Part shown: piece after piece, positions 55,446 through 64,000 of the stretch | Position numbering within the stretch: position 1 is the stretch's first letter | Layout of the letters: every line of letters begins with the position of its first letter | Source of the DNA: Dastarcus helophoroides | Lineage: Eukaryota > Arthropoda > Insecta > Coleoptera > Bothrideridae | DNA: 64,000 bases | Assembly: GCA_028583605.1 (NCBI GenBank) | Contig: CM053326.1 | Coordinates: forward strand, 33,698,931-33,762,930 | Direction of reading: 5' to 3' | Notes under the pieces: model-generated | The model's database searches: none | What the model was told of the DNA's origin: nothing | Seen by the model: only the letters and a program-made list of their open reading frames with translations | Made by a program: the position numbers and the translations under genes

Positions 55446-56563
55446 CTATAGAGTTGCCTGACGCCCAACTCGCATAGACACTACTAGTAACTTCGACACT
55501 CCTTTGTTTAACCAGATAATCCGTTTACATTTTGTTCTCCAACGTACTGTTACACTGAGTTTAATTAATATTGATCGACTTCTGTCAACCCTTTTAAATC
55601 AGCTATTAAAATATTTAATGGCTTAACTAGGAAGAATTATATAAGTTCCTTAGATTTTGTACTGATTAAAGCCTTGTTTCACTACTTCCATGTCTTTGCT
55701 TTACTACCTATTCTTGCATTTTGGTAATTTTAGTAGTCATTTAAAGCATTCTATTTATTATTTACTGCTGAATGGTATTTTGTCCCTGAAAATCAGTCCC
55801 TGAAAAATTTTAATGGAGAATTATTTTCTGATTTTTCAAGTTTTTTTGCACAAAGGGGATATTCAGCAAACAGGGATAGATGAAAATAAGGTCGTCGACA
55901 TTCATCTTTTTGTCAAAATCTTCCCACAGATAGTTTATTTTTCTGAAATAAAGATGAATTTTTGATTAAAAAAATAAAATTTTCCTAATTTTATTTCGGC
56001 AAGACAAAGAAAAATATTTTGGAAAATTTCAACTTTGTCTAGAAATGTCAAGGTTGGCTATGACAAAATTTACGCAAAAACCTAGAGATTATTAGAAATG
56101 CTTGCAAATATCAATTATTTTCCCCAAATTTCGTCTTTTTCTAGAAGTTTCGACTTCGTTTATTTTCTCAAAATTACGTCGAAATGTTAATAAAAGAAGC
56201 TGGCTTCTAGAGAAACGTTTTTTTTTAATTTCAATTTTTATCTCGAAAATATGTCAAAATTTGAATAAAAAAATTCAAACCTTGGGCAAAATATTGTTGT
56301 AAGTTTCAACTTTTTTAGAAATGTTGGCTCATGTAGCCAAAGAAAAATAAATATATACAAACTATATCTTTTTTTTTTTGACCATTTCAGTGTTGTCTTC
56401 TACGAAAACAAATCCTTATATTATAGGTAGGTACATAAAATTAGGGATTTACCTCATGCCAAATAAATTTATATAAAATTCAGTGCCGCATTCGGAAATT
56501 CGAGAAGGAGGGATCTTATTTTACCGCAACTTAACCAACCCAATCAAACATAAATCTATTAGT
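55446..56563. other. AT-rich intronic DNA
   Basis: No repeats of known family until a T/A-rich tract from about 55900; no gene. Confidence 0.4.
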
Positions 56564-56773
56564 AATTAAAATACAAATCTTGTCCCCTGAAACTAAGAAA
56601 GATTTAAAAACATAACAGAGCAATCATCTTCAGAGATCTCTCTAAAGATGATAGCTTGAAACGCGTTAGAGCAACCTCTGTAGTGTTTTTTAATCTTTGT
56701 TGGTTTCAGGGGACAAGATTTGTATTTCAATTTTTGAAGGTAACCAAGGACTAGTCCGTTCCACCAAAATTAT
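56564..56773. mobile_element. Foldback element copy 11, stem II deleted
   Basis: Both arms are present (ATACAAATCTTGTCCCCTGA ... GATTTGTATTTCAATTTTTG and GGACTAGTCCGTTCCACC). The centre reads GATCTCTCTAAAGATGATAG then CTTGAAACGCGTTAGAGC, so half of stem II is missing. Flanked by TCTATTAGT (56555-56563 and 56774-56782). Confidence 0.87.
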
Positions 56774-56782
56774 TCTATTAGT

Positions 56783-58484
56783 GTTTATTCAAACGTAATA
56801 CAATTTTAGTACCTTTGATGCAGTGGCGTACCGATTCTCCGTGGTGCCTGCCTGTCAAACCCATGAAATGTCTTGTTATTTCATTTTCTTAAATAGATAA
56901 CAGGAGGTTTGCTTTCACTTGGCAATTACCGAGAAAAACAAAACGTTGAGGTTGTTTAACATTTTTCATTTAACATGATTGCAGTCACCTATATTTTTAA
57001 AGAAAAATCGTCAAAATTTTAGGGCATTTTAAAACCCACTCGAATCAAAATTTATAGAAAAAAATCTAGATTCCGAGTTTCCGAGTCACAATTTTAGAGA
57101 AGACAACTAAAAATTACAGGTTTACACTTAGAATTTTTAAAATGAACTCACCAATTCTAAAAATAAGGCAGGTAATTTATGTAATAAAAAATGCTTAAAA
57201 TGTCGGAATTATTTGCAAAATTTTGAAATATTTGAATTTGAAAAGCGATCTTTCAACATTTTTATTTTTATTTCTTGAAAAGGAGCGAGTCAGTATTCCC
57301 AGAAGTCTAAATTTCAATTTTGAAGTTTAAAAAATATATCAACAATTTTCAAAGAACTCCAATTTTTTTACGGACATTTTTGCAAATTTCGCCTATGTAT
57401 AGGCATTTTATTTTTAAACTTACAGTCTTGTAATTACATACAATAAAAATTTTGTGAATTATTAATATGTAAATTTCGAGAAGTTAAAAATATTTTTTTT
57501 AATTTCGAGTTATAATTCAAAATTTTGAGAAAAGCTCTAAATTTGAGGTTTTAGTTGAAGTTGATATATTGGTTAAATCTTGCAAAACAATAATTTGATT
57601 TGATTTTTAAAGTTTTGACTTTACTCACAAATTTTCAATTTTTGTTTAATTTTCGAAATTTCTAGTATAAATTTTAATATTGGAGGTTTTATTAAAATTA
57701 AAGTTTAAATTGGAAATTATCATTTTTTTAATTTCGACTTTTAACTAAAAGTTTTAAAACGTGAAATTTAAAAACGAAGTCGAATTGTCAATAAGACCAT
57801 CATAATTTCTTGAAAAAAGCTATAGATATTGAGTGTGAAATTCAAGTTTTAGGAAAAAAACTATGAAAATTGAAATTTAAAATGGTAATTTGGAAAAATG
57901 TCAAGTCTATTAACAAAACTTCCCCAACATTTTTTATTTCTTCTATAAATGTTGAATAGTTTTTGGAAAATAAATGCTGAGAATTTTTTAGAAATTTTTA
58001 CTGTTTTCTTCAAACCCCGAGATTCGAACCTTCTTAAGAAAATAAAGTTTAAATTTTAAGAGAAACAAGTCAACATTTTTGAAAGAAGTCTAAATTTCGA
58101 GTTCAAACGCAAACTTGAAATTTTGCAAACATCAATATGACATTTGACTACTTGATATTTAAAATATTTAATTTTTCGTATCTACCTTTTTCTCGAAATT
58201 TTGTCCTAGAATTGAGTTTGAAATTCATAAACTATAGAGAATATTTTAATAAATTTTAAGATCAGGGTCGAAAATAGCTTAATGTATAAAACAAATCTCA
58301 TAATTTCGAAATATTTTTTTAACCATTTCATATCTAATCCCGAATGAATCTGCAAAATAATGTAGGTTACTTTTTAATTTTAAGTAAGGAATTTAATTTT
58401 TTTTAATATCAAGGTTAAAAAGAAATATAATAATTTTTAAATGCATTAAAATTTTCGATCAGCTTCCTTTGTTACAAAAGGCAC
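56783..58484. repeat. TIR scrap and mixed low-complexity DNA
   Basis: GATGCAGTGGCGTACCGATT at about 56818 repeats the CAGTGGCGTA end of the 18.3-20.1 kb element without a partner. From about 57000 a mixed-polarity A/T-rich tract follows. No gene. Confidence 0.45.
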
Positions 58485-59045
58485 TGATACTGATACCGAA
58501 ATTTGATTTTAATAGAATAAATTTAAAGGTTCGTAAGTGGCGCGAAATATTAATTGAGCCATAAACGGTGCGGATTAATTTCTGTTTTATATGTTCCCTT
58601 TTTTTTTTGGTGGGACGGAATGGTGCTTGGTTATCTTCAAAAATGGGAATACAAACCTTGTCCCCTGAAACCAAGAAATTTTAAAAAACACAAAAGAGAT
58701 ACTCTCTGAAAATGATAGCTTGGCTATCTAAACGCATTAGAGACCTCTGTAGTGTTTTTTAATCTTTCTTGGTTTCAGGGGACAAGATTTGTATTACAAT
58801 TTTTTATATGTTCTCTGTTAAAACCTCAAATATTATCGGTAGTGCCATTGAGTCCTTAGAAGTGAACGGTTTAGTTTTGCTGAAATAAAAAGAGCCCCAA
58901 AGGTACCTCTAAAAATACTCTACATTTTAATAAAAAAAATCATTTAAATCGATTAAGGACTTTCCAAGATTAGCCCCGACAAATGATCAGTCGACAGACA
59001 GACAGACACTTAGCGCTTCAATTTTATTAATATTGATAATCCAAA
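58485..59045. repeat. Interspersed repeat R1, copy 2, split by a foldback element
   Basis: Shares colinear blocks with 21650-21965 (see that entry). The foldback insertion at 58597-58801 separates TTTTATATGTTC into two copies. The downstream part continues with AAGTGAACGGTTTAG, ATACTCTACATTTTAATA and GATCAGTCGACAGACAGACA. Confidence 0.65.
58597..58801. mobile_element. Foldback element copy 12
   Basis: 5' arm TTTTGGTGGGACGGAATGGT ... CTTGTCCCCTGAAACCAAGA, centre GAGATACTCTCTGAAAATGA, stem II GATAGC/GCTATC, TAAACGCATTAGAG, 3' arm CAGGGGACAAGATTTGTATT. The ribozyme core is decayed (CTGAAAA, CTAAAC). Flanked by the exact 12-bp repeat TTTTATATGTTC (58585-58596 and 58802-58813) inside repeat R1. 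Confidence 0.88.
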
Positions 59046-59187
59046 TAGATCCAAAAAATAGACCAGCGTCTAAAAGAATGTTAAAGTCTTGAGTTGAAAT
59101 TTTGAAATATTAAACTGCATTTATTAGCAAAATTTCGCTGTTAATTTTAAATTTTCTAAAATTCTTTAAACGAAATGTCAATATTCA

Positions 59188-59425
59188 AAAATTGAAATAC
59201 AGAACTTGTCCTCTGAAACCAAGAAAGATTAAAAAACACAACAAAAGTTGCTCTAACGCGTTTTGACAGCCAAGCTGTCATCTTCAGAGAGATACTCCAG
59301 AGAGTATCTCTCTGAAGCTGACAGCATAACGTTTGTTGTGTTTTTTCATCTTTCTTGGTTTCAGGGGACAAAAGTTCTGTATTTCAATTTTTGAAGATAA
59401 CCAAGGACCAGTCCGTTCCACCAAA
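59188..59425. mobile_element. Foldback element copy 13, compensatory stem II change
   Basis: Flanked by the exact 11-bp repeat GTCAATATTCA (59177-59187 and 59426-59436). The 5' arm includes the antisense core: on its own strand CTGAAGATGACAGC, TTG, GCTGTC, AAAACGCGTTAGAG. Stem II is thus GACAGC/GCTGTC rather than GATAGC/GCTATC, with both strands changed. The 3' arm has lost the second half of the core (GACAGCATAACGTTTGTTG). The outer 3' end is ACCAAGGACCAGTCCGTTCC. Confidence 0.9.
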
Positions 59426-59436
59426 GTCAATATTCA

Positions 59437-60418
59437 CGTTTTGATAACATTCACAGTTTAAACTTCAAATTTTTAAATCTTAGCTTCTCGTTTCAATTCC
59501 AAATTTCGAGAAAAAATCACAATTTAGAAATGAAAAATTTCGCGAATAAGAAATCGGTTCTAAAAAAGGGTAAATTTCGACTTTTAAGTCGGCAAAAGCA
59601 TAAAAATTGAAAGTTTAAATTAGGAATTAGATTGAGATAAAGTCAAAATCTTGAAAAAAGTAAATCTGTCTCAAATTTTGACTTTTCTTAGACATTTTAA
59701 AATTTTGGGAGATATTTCTGAAAAAGTCATATATTTGGATTAAACTAAATATTTCAATATTAACATGGTTATCTTCGAAAACTTTTTATATAAATTTCGT
59801 TTCTTTTTGTTGCCACTTTTATAAAAATCGCGAGTTTAAAACGTCATTTTTTAAATTGTTTAACTAGGAGTTCTAACTTAAAATTTCTAGAAAAAAAAAA
59901 ACAGAAATTTCGAACGTTAGAGTCGACATTTTTAGAAAAAGTCCAAATTTTCATTCAAATGGTTAAAATAAATCGACTTTAATCTTGAATTTTGAAATTT
60001 TTCAATAAAAACTCGAATAATCGAGATTTTATCAAAGTCCGAGTTTAAACTTTAAAAATGCAAATCGCGTAATTAAGCATATTTTAATTAATTTCAAGAT
60101 TTTTTCAAATAAGGGTTAAATTTTGAGTTCCTTTGGCACAAATGTTGGATTGCTGCTCCACATTTGATCTGTTTTTTTCACAATTTTCATTTTTAGCTTG
60201 CAATTTTTGAACTCGACCCCACATTTCGAAAATTTTAAACTCAAGATTGCAATTTTTTAAAAATAATTAGAAATGTTATTTAATTTTTCTAATTTAAACT
60301 TGATATTTTAAGAAACGTTTTGTCTACAAATTAAGAGTTTTTTTTTATTAATGTCTAGTTATTTTTTTTTATTTCAAATTTTTACTCGGAATTTCAAGAT
60401 TCTATTGTCCAATTGAAG
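59437..60418. repeat. Mixed A/T-rich degenerate tract
   Basis: Low-complexity DNA; nothing coding. Confidence 0.5.
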
Positions 60419-61467
60419 GGTCGTCGTCGGTGGCATCTCATCCGAGATATTTGCGATTAAAGCAGGGGTGCCTCAGGGGTCTGTTCTGTCTCCTACTTTA
60501 TTTCTGTTACACATAAACGATCTCTTAGCTTCAACTTCCAATCCTATATACAGCTATGCAGATGATAGTAACCCTGTGTCATCTTTTTTCTCTGACAAAC
60601 CATTATTTATCGCTGCTTCAGATCGTCTAAGGGAACAGCAGATACAGACGATTAATCGGGATCTCGAGATTATTCTGGAATGGGGTAAGAACAATTTGAT
60701 CGACTTCAACGCTTCAAAAACTCAGGCCGCGGTTTTCTCTAAGAAAACATCAAGGGATAATGCAACAAACATACTAATGGACGATAAAATCCTTCCGATG
60801 GGATCTAATCTACCTATCCTAGGAGTGAATGCGAGCACTAACTTCTCTTGGAACGATCATGTGCGCGCCATTGCCAAATTCGCCTCTCAGAAGCTAGGCT
60901 TTCTTTTTAGAGCTAAAAAGTACTTCACATCTCATCAGCTATTAACACTATACAAAGCACAAGTTAGGCCAACACTAGAATACTGTTCTCATGTTTGGAG
61001 TTCAGCCCCAAAACACACTTTAGCTCTCTTGGATTCAATTCAAAGAAGAGCGATTCACCTAATTGATGACGAGAGTCTGACCGATTCTCTCGAAACGCTA
61101 GAGCACAGGCGTATGGTTGGTGATTTGTCTCTTTTCTACAAGTACTATCATGGAAGATGCTCGCTGGAACTAATAGGATTGATCCCCCCAAGGGCAAGAT
61201 TCTTGAGGCGTACTAGACAATCGGAGACATCAAATTCCTGTGCGGTCCAGCTTGATACAGTGAGGACTTCCGTCTACGAAGAGTTTTTTCTATAGAACTT
61301 CTAAATTATGGAACTTGTTACCGAAAGGAATTTTCCCCAAAAATTACAACCTATCCTTGTTTAAGAAGGCGGTTCATCGCCATTTATCCTTGTTTCCGCA
61401 TCCTACTCACAGTGCTGTGAAAGCATAATGGGGTTACCCTTTGCGAGTGGATTAAACTTAAAAAAAC
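60419..61467 (+). mobile_element. LINE J1 copy E, best preserved
   Basis: 5'-truncated insertion starting at the RT box B region (GTCGTCGTCGGTGGCATCTC) and running to the 3' end GAGTGGATTAAACTTAAAAA. Jockey/CR1-type non-LTR element by the order of RT and C-terminal motifs. Four relatives lie at 11.2, 28.2, 35.9 and 49.1 kb. Confidence 0.9.
60468..61295 (+). pseudogene. Reverse transcriptase, C-terminal half (LINE J1)
   Basis: An unbroken 275-codon frame, the longest in the window: MPQGSVLSPTLFLLHINDLL (box B, residues 1-20), IYSYADDSNP (catalytic YADD at residues 30-33), LEIILEWGKNNLIDFNASKT, QAAVFSKK, LPILGVNASTNFSWNDHV (thumb), AIAKFASQKLGFLFRAKKYF, HQLLTLYKAQVRPTLEYCSH, RRAIHLIDDESLTDSLETLE and LFYKYYHGRCSLELIGLIPP. 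A single-base loss near 61282 shifts the frame; the true C-terminus continues as SKLWNLLPKGIFPKNYNL and FKKAVHRHLSLFPHPT to about 61420. The fingers domain and endonuclease are missing, so it is not functional. Confidence 0.9.
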
Positions 61468-61627
61468 TTGTAATAACATTTAGAGTTTAAAAAAAAATTT
61501 CGAGGTTAAGGTTATTTAAAAAATCTAAATTTCAAAAAAATTCATTTCGAAAATTCCATGTTCAAATTTAGAGTTACCATAATTATAAAACTTTAAAGAT
61601 TTTTTCCGAAATTTCTACTTTCATCTG

Positions 61628-62136
61628 GAAGATGTAAAGATTGTTCTCAAAAGTACATCGGGCGGACTAGACGATCTCCTAAAATTCGACTAAAGGAGCA
61701 TTTGGCTTATTTGAGGTGGGAGAACTGAGAAGTCAAGTGTGGCTCGACATGCTTTTGAATTAGATCATAAGATAGATAATAATATTAAACTGTTGGGAAT
61801 AGTAAATAAGAATTCTAAGCTTAGTCATCCATAAGGCTGGAGACAACCTTATGAATGGTTGCGCTGGGCCTTTAGGCCACTCATCTATGTCAAAAATAGT
61901 TAAGGTTGATGGATAAGAAATTGTGGCACTGCGAACGTGTATGATTAGATGCCCATGCGCGTTCGGATGCGGTCGATCATAGCACGAAGTGAATATTCTT
62001 AGTATATAAGGGTTAATTTTAGGATTAGTATCTTTCTGAAGATGATAGCTTGGCTATCAAAACGGGTTAGAGCAATCTTTGTTGTGTTTTTTCATCTTTC
62101 TTGGTTTCAGGGGGCAAGATTTGTATTTCAATATTT
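61628..62136 (+). mobile_element. Penelope-like element 3' end with GIY-YIG remnant
   Basis: 5'-truncated Penelope-like retroelement. It opens with CKDCSQKYIGRTRRSPKIRL then KEHLAYLR, a GIY-YIG endonuclease fragment (YIG half, conserved Arg and the EH pair). After a one-base frameshift near 61715 it reads EKSSVARHAFELDHKIDNNI, KLLGIVNKNS and WLRWAFRPLIYVKNS with stop. The untranslated tail has GCGCGTTCGGATGCGGTCGA, TATATAAG (62003-62010) and the hammerhead-like unit CTGAAGA (62036-62042), GATAGC/GCTATC, CAAAACGGGTTAGAG (two core positions changed). It ends TTTGTATTTCAATATT. This copy links the foldback family to a Penelope-like parent. Confidence 0.78.
62003..62010 (+). promoter_or_regulatory. 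TATA-like box in Penelope-like tail
   Basis: TATATAAG lies 22-26 bp before the first base of the ribozyme-like stem I. The same box in the other copy is at 38147-38154. An internal promoter here would start transcripts at or just before the ribozyme motif, which is how pseudo-LTRs of such elements are thought to work. Confidence 0.4.
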
Positions 62137-63599
62137 TTGAGCTTAAACACGAATGTTTTTTTATAAATATTCAATTTCTTTTCAAATTTTTAACTTGTTC
62201 TGCAATTTTTCGTTTCAAAAGTTCCACTCTTATTTTAAAATGTCGAGTTTTTCTTCCAAATATCAAGGTTTTTGTATTTCCACTTTTATCTTGAAGCCTC
62301 CTTTTTTCAAAAATTCGAGATTGGACCTAAAATTTCTGAACTATGGTCAACCTTTCAAATAAAATAAGGAGAAAAATCTGTAAAACATTCTAAATTGCGA
62401 ATTTACAATATTGTAGAATAAAGAACATAAATGGAAACAAGAAGTTTCGAAAAAAGTAAAAACATTCCTAATTTTCTTGGGCTTACTTTTGAAGGATTAA
62501 AGCTGAAGCTTTGAAAAATTGAAATGGAACTTGAAATCTTATAGGAAAAAAAATGTAATTGCTCAATGATTTTCAAGAATAAATCCTTAATTTCGAAATA
62601 AAAATAAAGAATAAAATAGTAGTAATCCTGGTAGGCTTGGGGGCCACAGATTGCCAAAGATTAACGATTAAAAAAGAACTCCTCCTACTAATTGTCCAAG
62701 AGCCGCAACCATGACACTATAACTGATAATAGTATCATGAGCCGCATGCGACTCGCAGGCCGCCTGTTGCCGACCGCTGACTTACAATTTTTTCAAAAGA
62801 AAGCAGCAGGAAGTTACAAATTGTTATATCATTATGTGATTTCTTCAAAAATTTCTTTGTGATTTTGTGATATGAGGGTTTACTGTATCGTACATATAAT
62901 TTTCTTCTAAGTAATATTCAATTTTATCAAAATCTCAAAAATGTTTTTAGGTTTTTGACCAAAAAAAAATCATGGGATTAGAAAATTCTATACCTTCTGT
63001 TTTTTATTATGCAAATTCTATTAAAATAGCTGCGTTCCTTGTTTGTGAATTATTTTGTTAAATTGGTCGATATTCTAAGTTGTAAGATTGTAGAGTTGAT
63101 CCCGTTTACTTTCCCAAGAGTTTATTTGCTCTTGGTCAAATTGCCTATTTTAATTAGGCGATTTACGGTTATACTGGTCTTGTTACGTTGTGTATGTGTA
63201 ATGTACGTGAGATAACATGAAATTTTAATTAAGTTGCATCATTTCCGGTGGGGAAATAAAAACTGTACTGTAAAGGATCAAGGTGCGAATATAAATCCTG
63301 AGCGGGTGTTTACATTAGGCAGTTCATTGACGCTGGTGTATTGTATGTTGCCTATAATGTAGAATCCTTGGACCTCTTGGACAATAATATGTATTAGGGA
63401 TGCTAAAGGTGGAAACACTTTACTTTAACTTACATGCTATCACGGTAACTTATATCACGGGAAAAAAGTGCTTTAGTGCCATAATATTTAAATGTCTCAG
63501 AATCAGGCCAAAATCTTATCAAGGGCTTGAAAATGCCAGTTCTGCTGGCGAAATACGTATCGCGTAATTATTTATTTAATTGCCGATGTGGTAAAGGGA
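62137..63599. other. Mixed DNA without recognisable gene
   Basis: T-rich to about 62340, A-rich to about 62640, then more complex DNA to 63599, including a balanced stretch CATGCGACTCGCAGGCCGCC near 62744 and GATAACATGAAATTTTAATT near 63211. No frame or family is supported. Confidence 0.4.
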
Positions 63600-63725
63600 T
63601 GAAACCAGGGCTTCGAACCGGAACTAAACCGAAAACCAGAAACCGAAAAAAACCGTTATTTGTGTCGGAACGAAAACCGGAACCGAACCGAAAAGAAAAT
63701 ATCGGTTTATTTCGGTTCAGTGCAG
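63600..63725. repeat. Degenerate AACCG/CCGAAA short repeats
   Basis: Irregular iterations of GAACCGGAACTAAACCGAAA, ACCAGAAACCGAAAAAAACC, CGAAAACCGGAACCGAACCG, ending in the reverse-polarity TCGGTTTATTTCGGTTCAG. The open frame across it (Lys/Pro/Arg/Asn-rich) reflects the repeat only. Confidence 0.75.
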
Positions 63726-64000
63726 ATTCAAAAGTCCAAAGTTAACAAACCCTTCCCCTTCAATGTCAATTTTACATTTATAGTCATCAAATTTGAACCC
63801 AATATTTTGCTTGACTATTATTATTGTGCTGTTCGCGAGTTTCTTTAAAACTTCGACTTTTTTTTATTAAAATTTCGAATTTGAACTTATTTTTATTTTG
63901 TCCCCTAAATGTCGGCTTTAAATTTAAAATGTTGAATTTTTCTAGAAATATTGATGTTTATTTTTAAATATTCCGACGATTATCATCCAGCATTTAAATC
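63726..64000. repeat. AT-rich end of window
   Basis: T-rich degenerate DNA from about 63850; no gene. Confidence 0.45.

Noticed and set aside
63527..63848. Lys/Pro/Arg-rich open frames near the window end
   Set aside because: They are produced by degenerate AACCG/CCGAAA repeats and lack any protein features.
48727..64000. Search for the exon of homeodomain helices 1-2 and the Vsx N-terminus
   Set aside because: No minus-strand sequence resembling that part of a homeodomain with a donor was found; it must lie beyond the window.

Overview
This window is AT-rich metazoan (most likely insect) genomic DNA. It has split genes with GT-AG introns, a nuclear-type tRNA gene and a dense load of arthropod-type transposons: mariner, PIF/Harbinger, several non-LTR retrotransposons, a Penelope-like element and a Ty3-type solo LTR. 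No bacterial, phage or CRISPR organisation is present. The species cannot be fixed from the sequence alone.

Only two host genes are supported. The first is a tRNA-Ser(GCT) at 171-252 on the minus strand. The second is the 3' part of a visual-system homeobox (Vsx1/Vsx2/Chx10/CEH-10 family) gene on the minus strand. A 175-bp exon (48552-48726) carries the end of the homeodomain and most of the CVR domain. The terminal exon (31505-31081) carries the end of CVR, a polyglutamine run, the OAR motif and the stop codon. The two exons join in frame (phase 1, split Gly codon) across a 17-kb intron. Earlier exons are not in the window, so the next intron is longer than 15 kb.

Everything else is intronic or intergenic DNA built from transposons. 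At 6.5-12.7 kb a decayed non-LTR element holds four later insertions: a foldback element, an internally deleted Harbinger element that itself contains a long-TIR Tc1/mariner-like element, and a fragment of a second LINE. Other elements are a jockey-type LINE (15.5-17.1 kb), a TIR element starting CAGTRGCGTAGCTA (18.3-20.1 kb), a 1.6-kb foldback element built of repeated units (22.5-24.1 kb), two mariners (25.1 and 40.8 kb), an inverted-repeat element (33-34.1 kb), a solo LTR (40.0 kb), five copies of one jockey/CR1-like LINE, and long strand-polar T-rich or A-rich tracts that make up much of the background.

The most notable system is a foldback family of about a dozen sites (6.8, 18.4, 19.3, 24.9, 32.6, 44.3, 45.4, 52.1, 53.5, 56.6, 58.6 and 59.2 kb). 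Each is an inverted duplication of the 3' end of a Penelope-like retroelement. Two longer relatives (37.9-38.3 and 61.6-62.1 kb) show the parent: a GIY-YIG endonuclease remnant, a TATA box and the same tail. The tail contains a type-I hammerhead-ribozyme-like fold (CTGAAGA core, stem II, GAAA, short stem III, TT cleavage position, AGAG/CTCT stem I). At least six foldback copies are flanked by 9-12 bp direct repeats, which points to RNA-mediated insertion rather than cut-and-paste transposition. A motif-rich non-repetitive island at 55.1-55.45 kb is the best candidate regulatory element of the homeobox gene.
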